Positions 33,056-43,693 of a stretch of 64,000 nucleotides of DNA are shown piece after piece (the stretch's first letter is position 1; each line of letters opens with the position of its first letter). Both the position numbers and the translations under genes were made by a program. This DNA comes from Lasiosphaeris hirsuta (lineage: Eukaryota; Ascomycota; Sordariomycetes; Sordariales; Lasiosphaeriaceae), in assembly GCA_030549175.1 (NCBI GenBank), contig JAUKUA010000007.1, positions 2,604,001 to 2,668,000 of the forward strand, written 5' to 3'. The notes beneath the pieces are model-generated. The model was not told where the DNA came from. It saw only the letters and a list, made by a program, of their open reading frames with translations, and ran no database searches.

Positions 33056-34125
33056 GCTCGGACCAATTTTTGCTTTGCTGATGGGCGATTCGGAAGAGCG
33101 CTGCCGGATTTCACTTCTTGCCATGATTACTTTATCTTGGTCGCTACTACAACATTTTATTGACAAACAGCCATCTGTCACCGGTGGCTCGCAAATGAAA
33201 AGGGACGGTATATGGAGGACGGCTCGGAAATACAGCACATGCATACCTCGGTGGTTGGTATACGTACGCACGTCACAAAAAAAGGCGAACAGGATCGGGG
33301 TTCGCATCATGCATACCGGACGGGGCAACAAAAATGATGAAACATACGGACTTGGGACACGGGATGTTTGATTTTGTCCACGCATGGCTGGATACTGGTG
33401 TTTTGGGCACTGATGAAGGGTGGCCACATTTGCCACTCTCGGCTCAGTTTTATGGGCACGGTTTTGGCCCTACACTGGATGGTGGATGCGTAGGACCTGT
33501 GGGACATTCATGGTAGACTTGCTGGTGTTTTCGCATCTTGCTTGGCTTTTGGGTTGTGCGCGGCGTAGTTCTCCTTTGGGCTTACACGGCGAGGCAACTC
33601 ACGGCTGATCAAGTTGAGCTTGACATTGGCTCTTGATCTCTTGGTGCTGATAAACAGCCCAGAATGACGATGATGATTATGATAGACGATGGGTTCTAGA
33701 TGAGTGGGACATGAAGAGAAGCAAGGCACACAAGTCTACTTCGCACGTAACGATGAATGCATTTAATAGCTACTCAGCCTCTCCTATTTCCTCCTTCTCT
33801 GTGAATAACCGTGTCCATGGCAAGCTGTGTGATGTCAGCCTTGGCCTTGGGGTTCGGGTTGTGTATGCGATAAGATAGCAACCCCGCCACGAGATGAACC
33901 TATGTACCCCCCCCCCCCCCCCCCCCCCCCACTTGTTTGCGCGTGCAGCGTCCGAAAGCCAGACTGACGTTGGAAGAAACAAGGATACCACCGGGGCGCA
34001 GGTCAAGCATCACCATCCCAAACTCCAACGAACTTGTCCACGACCTGCCAAAGCACCAACCTCACAGACACCCTCTCGGGACGCAACAGTTTCCCGACGT
34101 GAAGCAAGGCACCACCACCGCAGCC
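33056..34125. other. Intergenic, about 1.07 kb, with 24-nt poly-C
   Basis: Between the Byr4 stop and the Get5 start, both plus strand. Contains a pure run of 24 C at 33907-33930. No gene seen. Confidence 0.6.
33907..33930 (+). repeat. Poly-C tract (24 nt)
   Basis: Uninterrupted C run about 200 nt upstream of the Get5 start codon; on the other strand, poly-G able to form quadruplex. Confidence 0.9.
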
Positions 34126-34867
34126 ATGGCGACCGAAATCTCCTTCGCCAAGTCCTTCCTCACCCTCCTCGATACCAAGCCCGCCAAAATCACCCCCGAC
34201 CACATTGAAGACCCACGCAACTACCCCTCCGGCACACCGGTATGTCGTCTCCCCCCCCCCCCCCCCGATATCCCCTCTATATGTAGAAACTAACCCTCCG
34301 GGAAAACAGTACATCCTCCCCCGCCTCCCCTCGCAACCCCCACTCCCCAAACCCACCCGCGCCTCGCCCACGACGTCATCCACGCCCGCCGCGGACCCGA
34401 CGGCCTCGGTGCGCGTGCGCTCGCTGCGCAACCCGCCGCTGGACGTGGCGCTGGGCGTGCTACCGCTGACGACCTCGGTGCTCGACGTCAAGACGGCCGT
34501 GGCCGCGCGGGTAGGCACCGACGTGGCCAAGCTGCGGCTGCTGTACGCCAAGAAGGTGGTGGCCGACAGCAAGTCGCTCCGGGATATACTCGGTGGTGGG
34601 GCGGAGGCTGCTGCTGTCGGAGAGGTGGAGTTTAGCGTCATGGTGATGGGCGGGGCGGCGGCGCTGGCTAAGAAGCCTCAGGCCGCGGCGGAGGAGGAGG
34701 AGACGTCTGCTGAGCTGGTCGCGCAGGGTCTGAGTGGGACGGTAGTGTTGGAGACGGAGGAGTTCTGGGGGGATCTGAAGGGGTTCCTGCAGCAGCGAGT
34801 GCGGGATGAGAAGACGGCCGAGGAGACGGTCGGGTTGTTTAGGGGGGCATGGGCTGGACGGGCATGA
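34126..34867 (+). CDS. GET5: Get5/Mdy2-like ubiquitin-like protein of the GET pathway
   Basis: Two exons, 34126-34239 and 34310-34867, joined in phase 0, give 223 residues. N-terminal helix 'EISFAKSFLTLLDTKPAKI' with DPRNYPSGTPYILPRLP resembles the Get4-binding part of Get5. A ubiquitin-like domain lies about 75-155 (VRVRSLRNPPLDVALGVL, 'KLRLLYAKKVVADSKSLRDI'). The C-terminus 'FWGDLKGFLQQRVRDEKTAE' with TVGLFRGAW matches the Get5 homodimerisation domain. In yeast, Get5 with Get4 and Sgt2 hands tail-anchored proteins to Get3 for insertion into the ER membrane. The gene is Ala/Gly-rich and strongly G/C-biased. The intron carries a run of 16 C (34251-34266). Confidence 0.83.
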
Positions 34868-35342
34868 GGGGACACTCTTCGATGTTGATGGCATGGAAAA
34901 AATAGATGGCGAGAAGCCATTGGTTGGCAGGATTACAGATATCAGTTCTTTGTGCAGGACGAATAAATCACATCCTGCGATTCCTATCCCATGACGGTAT
35001 CAAAATTCATCGTTCTCATCTTTTCGCTGGCTGAATGTCCAGAGAACCTCTGTCTATTCATTCCCTTCGGCCGCTCGCCGCCTGAATCTTTCACCGTGAG
35101 CCGTGGCCATCCCTAGCCCACACAGTCCACCACAAAGACGAAGAAGACCTGCAAGAGTCCCAGATTCCCAGCATGCGGATTGCTTTCCTCTACTCTGCTG
35201 CTCAAATCCCCCATTATATCGCAAACCGAGAGACAGAGAGTGTGAGACGAGAAGGTCGCTGGAAATCCGCCCACGAAAAAGGTCCCGACAGAAGAAAAGC
35301 AACAACCAAAACGACAGCGCAAGCACTAGACGGGGGCATCGT
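34868..35342. other. Convergent 3' region, Get5 / cofilin
   Basis: 475 nt between two converging stop codons. Presumably 3' UTRs; nothing else seen. Confidence 0.55.
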
Positions 35343-36298
35343 CTATGCGGCGGTGCCCTTGCTGACCGTCTTAATCACCGACTCGTACTCGATATCATCA
35401 GCGTCGTTGGCCTGGACCTCGGTGGCGATGCCCGAGAGCGTGCGCTTCAGGGCCTCTTTGGACGAGGCGTAGACCATCTTGGCCTGGTGGGGGGGGTATT
35501 AGCTTGGCACGTCATCACAAGAAGCGGATAGCGGGACCAACCTTGATGCCAGCATCATCCGGCGACCAGGCGATAAAGGTGATCTTGTTCCTGCAGCGAC
35601 TGTCAATTTTCGCTCCTGACCGCGGACGGCAACAACAACAAAATAGTCTCGGGAACCTACCGGGTGCCTTCCCCAGAAGCCAGCTGGTACTCAAAGTCGA
35701 AGACGGCGAATCGGGGACCCTTGCCAACGGCGCCCTGCATGATAAGAAACGAACAAATCAGCGACCCCAACAACAAACATGGGGAGGACCCCGCGATTTT
35801 TGTTGAATCGAGGGGCAAAAGAAAGGGGCGAGGCAGGGCAGGTAGGGACGTACGGTCTTGGTCGTCGTCTTGGCATTGATCAGCTTCTCGCGGAAGTCAT
35901 CGTAGCTCGGGCCATCCTCGCTGGTGCTGTCGACGACAATCTCCTTGTTATCGTCCGAGAGCTTGAAGATGATGTACTTGTACTTCTTGCTCAGCTTGAG
36001 GTCGTTGTAGGCCGTTATGCACTGCTGGTTGACGCTAGCTCTGCAGTCACGAAAAAGAAAAACATGTCAGCGTTGTTTCCCTCAGTCCGCATTGGCGGTT
36101 GCCCTATTTTAGCGTGCGAGGGGGTTTCCTCATCGTGTATCCGCTCGCTCGGTCGCAAGATCAGAAGCCTCGGGCGCGAAGGGGGGAGAAGGGCGAGTAC
36201 TGACCCGGATTGAGACTGTGGCCGCCTCCTCGTTAGCAAGTGGAGATAGTATGTGCGCAGGCGCGCGGGAGGGCGAGGGCGGCGGGGAACATTACCAT
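35343..36298 (-). CDS. cof1: Cofilin / actin-depolymerising factor
   Basis: Actin filament-severing ADF-H protein. Six exons on the minus strand: 36298-36296 (ATG only), 36215-36205 (11 nt), 36040-35854, 35734-35661, 35590-35542 and 35483-35343; total 154 residues. Splicing yields 'MSQSGASVNQQCITAYNDLK' and 'KKYKYIIFKLSDDNKEIVVD', then 'GPRFAVFDFEYQLASGEGTR', 'NKITFIAWSPDDAGIKAKMV' and 'YASSKEALKRTLSGIATEVQ', the standard cofilin sequence including the N-terminal Ser region (regulatory in animals) and the long actin-binding helix. Length agrees with fungal cofilins (about 145-155). The intron directly behind the start codon and the 11-nt exon are unusual but both are needed to give the conserved MSxSG start. 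Acts in the cytoplasm at actin patches and hyphal tips. Confidence 0.95.
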
Positions 36299-37374
36299 GA
36301 TTGCGGCTGGTATCGACGCTGTGTGGCTTCTCGTGAAAGGGGGGTTGAGCAAAAAATTTGGGAGTCAACAGATGTCAAAGGGAGCTATGACCGGTAGGTT
36401 CGTCAGCGGGGAGGGGGAGGAAAAGGTCTCGGCGGGCGGTAGAGGGCAAAAAGGGAGTGTCGGTGTCGGGCAAGGCGGGCACTGATGATGAGAGAGATCA
36501 AAGGAAAGCACGCGGGGTAGGTTCTTTGCAAAGCGGAGACGACGGTGCATGAGCGCATGGATGGCAGCTGTTAAATACGCGTTTGAACATTGCTTCGTTT
36601 ACTTACAATCGGTATCCCAGGGGCGCTTCTCGTTGCTGTGGAAAAAAAGAGTTGCGGTGGTGTCTTGACCTAAGAGAGCTCCCCAAAAAGCAAGGCAATG
36701 CGAAGACGGTGATAATGAAACCTGAATGGAGGGGGAGGGGACGCCTGAAAAACAACAGCGACTGAGGCGTGGTGGGGTTGGTGGTGTTATGGTTGTCTGT
36801 GAGACATTGCAGCTCTCCCACCTTCCTCAGGCTTACGTGATAAAGCGCGGGGTTTCCATACAAAAAAAAAGCAAGCGCTCTATGCACATGACGGTGTGCA
36901 CGAGACGATATTTTTGTCCCATCGTTGCTGAAACTGCGACGCCCTAACGACGGTTGTCAGTTGGCCCTGGTGGCTGAGTCGCCGTGCAACGTAAGCACCC
37001 TCCCCAACCCAAGCAGGCTTCAGTATCAGTCTCGAAACCAAACTACACCCTTGGAGTGTTTTATTCACCGCAAGCAAGGCAGCAACTGTTCTGCCTGATG
37101 GCTTCCTTCGTAACGCGTAATGATTTGATATACAGATTCAGATCCACAGATTCGTTGTCTGTTTTCTCTACTCTAACCCGCTCGTGGTCGTATTGTACAA
37201 TGCCAGATGCCGTCGGGAATATGGAGCTATAAAACACAGAGAGGAAAGGGTAGAGAGGGGAGATTAGCATGGCACATTGTACAAACAGCCCATAACACCA
37301 AAGCCAAATGCCCCCAAGCCGTGTCGCCATAAATCAATGAAGCCCGTGTTGATCGCACGATCGTTTTCAGCCTT
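36299..37374. other. Intergenic, about 1.08 kb
   Basis: Between the cofilin start and the Hsp60 stop (both minus strand). G-rich near 36400-36480. Expected to hold the cofilin promoter and Hsp60 3' UTR. No gene seen. Confidence 0.55.
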
Positions 37375-39267
<1,893 letters not shown>

Positions 39268-39449
39268 TGTTGTGATGTGTATTAAATGAATGTATCACAA
39301 GTACAAAGATTAATGGGCAAAGGGGGTATCACGGCCGGCTTGGAGGTAGGATATTCGTATTAAAGGTGGTGACAGCCGAGTGAGAAACAAAGTATTGTTG
39401 GAGAAAAAAGTTCGATACTGATGACCGAGCATAAAAAAAACCAAAAATT

Positions 39450-39455
39450 CACCAA
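39450..39455 (+). promoter_or_regulatory. CCAAT box upstream of hsp60
   Basis: ACCAATGG about 185 nt upstream of the Hsp60 start codon, a normal location for HAP-complex binding. Function inferred. Confidence 0.35.
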
Positions 39456-39519
39456 TGGCTGGCCCGAGCTCCCGTCGGCGCTAGGCAGTATACGTCTTAG
39501 CGTTTGTTTATGCAGCAGT

Positions 39520-39527
39520 TTCTGGAA
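39520..39527 (+). promoter_or_regulatory. Possible heat-shock element upstream of hsp60
   Basis: TTCTGGAA matches two inverted HSE units (TTCnnGAA) about 250 nt upstream of the start codon. A third unit is not clear, so this is only a candidate Hsf1 site. Confidence 0.35.
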
Positions 39528-39989
39528 TCATCGACTCTCTCGAGTCTCCGAAACCCAGAGAGACAACTAAACTTTCTTGCAACAGTTCAACACAGAACCG
39601 GGAGCAATCGACTTTGGTCAAGATGGAGACTCACGAACCCACATCCTGTCTACACTATCTGCGGACAAACAATTGGAGACTTGAAACGTCGATACGCTGC
39701 AATGACACAACTTGTAAGCGCTTTTTAAAGGCCTTGGCACACGGCACAGTGGAGCCAAACCCCCTTTTGACCTCATCGTCCTCAACATCGGGGATCCACA
39801 GCAGGAGCATCGGCTACGTCTGCTCGATCCGCTTCCCCTTGTCCCGAGGATGGTTTCCGAGGATAGGACCCCGAGTTAGCATCACCATCACCATGGCCAC
39901 GAGATTAAGCAAATTCATGCTTGAAAGGGGTAATGTGAGAGTGATGGTGTCAACAAAAGAAATGATACCGCCGCGAAGGCAAAAAGTTG

Positions 39990-40075
39990 TGGATGTACCG
40001 CGGATCGAACGCGGGACCGTCTGTATGTGCGGTACAACTGAGGCATTGCAAAACAGAAATCTAGACTACACACCC
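39990..40075 (-). other. tRNA-like segment with B box (probable pseudo-tRNA or SINE-like)
   Basis: On the minus strand, an 86-nt segment starts GGGTGTGTAGTCTAG (A-box-like TAGTCTAG) and ends with a perfect 5-bp T arm CCGCG-TTCGATC-CGCGG followed by TACATCCA. The two ends can pair as a 7-bp acceptor stem with two G-U pairs. I cannot fold an acceptable D arm or anticodon arm, so a functional tRNA is not claimed. Confidence 0.3.
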
Positions 40076-40490
40076 TATTTCGATGTAAGCCTATGGCTTA
40101 CTTTCCTTGATGGGTGGGCTCACGTGGGTAGGTGCAGCAGGTACAGGTGGATATTGTATCTTTGGTAGTAACAGTTATTATCCACCTTGGTGGAGATTTC
40201 CTTGGATAACATCACCGCTCCTCAAAGAGCCTCGCCCCGAGTTTCAACGAAGCTAAGAAAAAGCAGAGCCTCAAAGAATCCAAACTGGTTGACTGAAGAT
40301 AGTCCAGAAGAAACTTGGCCAGAAAGCAAAGGACCAAACCCGCGATACCCTGGGAAGTGAGAACAAGCATGTTATACACTCTGGTGACCCTCGATCGTCC
40401 TCCAGAGCCCCATTGACCGAACCAAGCTACACAAAAGAAGCACACAAACTGACAAGCGACCTCACCCCCATCCCCATCCCAACCTCACAT

Positions 40491-41158
40491 CTACCCGCGC
40501 CTGAAACCGAAAGTGTAGCCAGCCTGCCCGAAACTACGACCAAAGGTATGATACTCATCGGGCTGCGCCTGGTAGACAACGACACACGGCCGCGCCTCGC
40601 GGGGGGCAGCATAGGTCGGCACAATCTCGGCGTGCGTCTGCGCCCCCGCCTCCGCCACGTAGTAGATAGAAGGAACCGTGTCGTCGGCGGCGGGGGACGT
40701 GGCGGCCGCGTGGATCGGGAAGAGCTGGTGGGGCACGTGCGGGAATGCCTGGGAGGCTGCGGCAGCGGAGGGCGGGGGTGAGGAGTAGTAGTAAGAGTCG
40801 GGCCGGGTGTGACGGGGGGAGTGGTGCCGGCGGGCGCGGTCGCTGCGGGAGGAGGCGGCGCCGCTGAGCTCGCTGTCGGTGTCGGCTTCGGGGTCGGCGT
40901 CCGGGAAGAACTCGTTGCGGAGCGCCGCGAGATAGCCGATGAGGTCGAGGTCCGACCCGGCCTCGGCACCCGCGGTGGGGTGGTAGTGGCGGGCGATCCG
41001 CTCCCAGTTGACGCCCTCGCGGACGAAGGACGACGCGTGGATCATGCTGGCGATGAGCCGCTTGTGCATGCGCAAGGTCTGCGCGTCCGCCGGCCGGCGG
41101 GTGAGTTCGGACAGGATGTCGTCCGGGTCGGTGGGGACTTGGCTCGGCGAGGTGGGTG

Positions 41159-41207
<49 letters not shown>

Positions 41208-41327
41208 GCTGGCGGGGGTGCCGTGAATGCCGTCGTGCCTGTCCTGATGGCCGTCATGGGTATGGCTGGCGGGAGCGCTGGCTTCGTGTTCAGCGGCTTG
41301 GGCCGGCTCGTATGTTGACGATGACAT
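40491..41327 (-). CDS. Unrecognised 278-aa protein with poly-Asn tract
   Basis: Single exon frame with strong G/C third-position bias apart from the repeat. Residues 1-40 are Ala/His/Ser-rich; a run of 16 Asn, encoded by a perfect (AAC)n tract (TTG on the plus strand at about 41161-41208), follows. A folded-looking part spans about 65-140: 'PDDILSELTRRPADAQTLRM', 'HKRLIASMIHASSFVREGVN' with WERIARHYHP, and 'DLDLIGYLAALRNEFFPDAD'. The segment 'LIASMIHA..REGVNWERIA' vaguely resembles the helix pattern of the Myb-like genes further along (hydrophobic helix, then VxW..IA), but not closely enough to classify. The remainder is Ser/Pro/Tyr/Ala-rich. An upstream in-frame ATG at 41474 would add 49 residues with a hydrophobic start. 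No function proposed. Confidence 0.6.
41161..41208 (+). repeat. (TTG)16 microsatellite, coding for poly-Asn
   Basis: Perfect trinucleotide repeat inside the 278-aa gene; read on the minus strand it encodes 16 consecutive Asn. Confidence 0.9.
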
Positions 41328-42161
41328 TTTCGGCAAGGTTTGATTTTTTTTTTTTTGACTGATAGATGCAGAGGTTGCGAGATGAATGGCAAGTCTGTGG
41401 CGAGTGAAGGCAATGTCTTGGATTGTGTAGATACATGAGGGGATCAGGATCAGAAGCAAGTCCAAGACCGGCAATGTAAATAGGAATATATATACTCACT
41501 CTGGGCTACGTCGGTCCAGCACTTGGTACAGCGGAGAGTGGCGAGACAGGCGGTGGAATCCCATCCCGACAAGCGGTCATCACGCTGTGGATAGGCCTCA
41601 TGATATCCCATCATGTCCCACAATTTTGGCCGGCCAAACCAAAACCACCATGCACCATGCACCATACACGCTGCCTTGTGGAGATTTATGGTCGGGAGGC
41701 GTTCGCATGGTCAAGCATGGGAGTGCTTGACAGCCACGGATTGTGTGGACTTGTGGATGGGGAGAAATGTAGCAAACACCAGGGCATCGAGAGGTCTGGC
41801 CTCGGCGTCACCAACCACATTTGACATGGAGCAATCACGGTGGACATTCAAATGAGAAGCCGCAAGATCAGTGTTCCTCAAAGACTAAAGAGCCTTATCA
41901 AGGTCAGGCAAATTCCCGTTTTCTGTTATGAAAGCAAAAAGCACTCAAGGCAAGTTCCCCAGCAGCAAATACTCCATCCCCAAATCCATCCTAGCTCCCA
42001 TGCCTCAAGCAAAGCCAGCTATTGAAAAACGCCCCGAGAGATGTGTGAGAGAAAAATGCCGAAAAGAAGCAGCCATGTCGGCCAAGCCACGATGATGGCG
42101 AACTGCTGGCCCAGTGTTAGCTGAAGGAAACAAACATGGAGTGCTGAAGTGATGCTCACCT
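41328..42161. other. Intergenic, about 830 nt
   Basis: Between two minus-strand genes. Contains a T-run of 14 near 41346. No gene seen. Confidence 0.55.
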
Positions 42162-43245
42162 CTACTGCGCAAGATCGTGATGATGCTCGTGGCAGAGGTG
42201 GTCCGGGTGTGCCTCACAGGGAGGGTAGACCCAATCCGCCATGCTGCGAGCGCCAGCAGTGACTGAGTTAGACGCCGTAGTCCTCGTCTTCGGAGTCGTC
42301 GGCATAACTCTGCACGGCTGCGCGGGAAATCCAGTATTAGTAGGTGCGTAATCATAAGAGTAGTGGGCGCTCGCGACCGGTGTCGAGGACACGGCGTGGA
42401 GACTGGAAATCCCGCCGGCGAAGGACGACGAGAGGAAGCCGCTGGCACCCGTGGGTTCCGGCTTGCAGACGACCCATGGGCCCTCGTCGTCATCGTCGTC
42501 GGCGATCTCGACAATCTCGGTGACCATGGCCCCGCCACGAGTCTTGAGCGCCGCTGGGGTGGAATGTTGCGCTAGCGAACCATCCAGAAGGCAGTCGGAA
42601 TCGAACGAAGTCCAACTCTCGGCCGCGAGCATAGCCTCGAACGACGAGAGTGATGTGGTTCCGCCGTCTCCCGCTTCCTCGGATGGCTTCTCGCTCTTGA
42701 TGGGGTTCTCACTTTTCTCACTTTTCTCACTTTTCTCACTTTTGACAGCAGACTCTTTCTTGATGGCCGCCTTGGGCTCCTCCTTCACTTTCTCGGCCTT
42801 GACGGGCTCATCATCGTCGACACCAGTCGTAATCTTGTCCACCTTGCGCTTTTTGGCGGGGGTTGTCTTGGTTGCAGCCTTGCTGGAGCCCGAAGCAGCG
42901 CCCGAAGAAGCAGCGCCCTTCGAGTCCTGATCCAGGGGCGGATACTGCTTCTGGAGACGCTCAAAGCGCTTGGCACTGGACAAGGAATAAGCACTTGTCC
43001 ACAAGCGACTAGAGAGGGAGGATGGGAACTTACGCGGCAGCCTTGGACACAATGCCGAGCTCGGTGGCAACGGCCTGAAAGTCAACCTGTAAGACGGGCG
43101 ACGTGAGCGTTTGGTTTCATCATCGCAAGAAAGGGATCCAAAAACAGAGGGGGCCTACTTTGCCTGCGTTCGCGTTTCTAATGCAGGTCATCAAGAACCG
43201 GACGTGGGCCTCCGAGACCGAATCAGGTGTGCTGCTGCCGCCCAT
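42162..43245 (-). CDS. Myb-like DNA-binding protein (fungal Myb_DNA-bind_8 type)
   Basis: Three exons, 43245-43159, 43086-43034 and 42975-42162, give 317 residues. The N-terminal Myb/SANT-like domain is split across all three: 'SEAHVRFLMTCIRNANAGKV', 'DFQAVATELGIVSKAAAAKR' and FERLQKQ. This is the common ascomycete pattern of hydrophobic helix, V/I-D-W/F, then a recognition helix ending in KR. The rest is Lys/Glu/Ser-rich, with a possible nuclear signal (TPAKKRKVDK), four tandem SEK repeats coded by a 9-nt repeat at 42706-42741, and a His-rich C-terminus. Probably nuclear; target genes unknown. The start codon lies only 10 nt beyond the stop codon of the upstream gene on the same strand. Confidence 0.85.
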
Positions 43246-43255
43246 TTTGAGGTTT

Positions 43256-43693
43256 CTAGACAGTTCTCTGTTTCTTCCTGACGGGTTGGTCCTCGGCGGA
43301 TTCCTCTTCCTGGCGAAGGCGGGCTCTCTCCTTCTGGCGAACGAGGGCTTTCTCTTTCTGGCGAAGGCGAACGAGGGCTTTCGCTTTCTCGCGGGCGAGG
43401 ATTTTCTCTTCCCGGAGAGCGCGGACTTCCTCGTCTTCTTCGTCGAGAAGGTCGGCTACCTCCTTCTCGTAACAGTCTGGGCGCTTCTCCTTGATTTTCT
43501 CGACCAAGCCCTTCTTGTTCAGCTTGAGAACCGCGCGGCGGCGGGCGGATGCGCTATCCTTGGGACGCGGCAGTTGCTGGGGTGGATTGACTCCGGCCGA
43601 TGCCAATGCAGGCACTTCGGCTTTGGCGTGGAGAATCTGAGAGATATCCCACTTGGACTGTTTCGTAGCGTCGCTACGGTATGGGTTAACCAT
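43256..43693 (-). CDS. Unrecognised 145-aa highly charged coiled-coil protein
   Basis: Single exon with codon choice like its neighbours. N-terminus 'MVNPYRSDATKQSKWDISQI' then Pro/Ala linker; residues about 45-140 are almost continuous charged helix: 'RRRAVLKLNKKGLVEKIKEK', 'EVADLLDEEDEEVRALREEK', and near-repeats 'KALVRLRQKEKALVRQKERA'. It ends in a basic stretch (VRKKQRTV) that could act as a nuclear signal. No family recognised. The stop codon is 10 nt before the ATG of the Myb-like gene on the same strand, so the two are either transcribed together or the second promoter lies in this coding sequence. The opposite strand is also open here but encodes a Leu/Phe-rich mirror of this sequence and is rejected. 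Confidence 0.65.
   Translation of the reverse strand: MVNPYRSDATKQSKWDISQILHAKAEVPALASAGVNPPQQLPRPKDSASARRRAVLKLNKKGLVEKIKEKRPDCYEKEVADLLDEEDEEVRALREEKILAREKAKALVRLRQKEKALVRQKERARLRQEEESAEDQPVRKKQRTV

Larger units (their letters stand above)
39268..40490. other. Hsp60 promoter region and intergenic DNA
   Basis: About 1.2 kb. Holds the CCAAT and TTCnnGAA elements listed separately, and a tRNA-like segment at 39990-40075. No protein gene is supported. Confidence 0.55.

Noticed and set aside
41161..41208. Poly-Cys or poly-Leu proteins read from the TTG repeat on other frames
   Set aside because: Out-of-frame readings of a microsatellite; only the poly-Asn frame continues into coding-like sequence.
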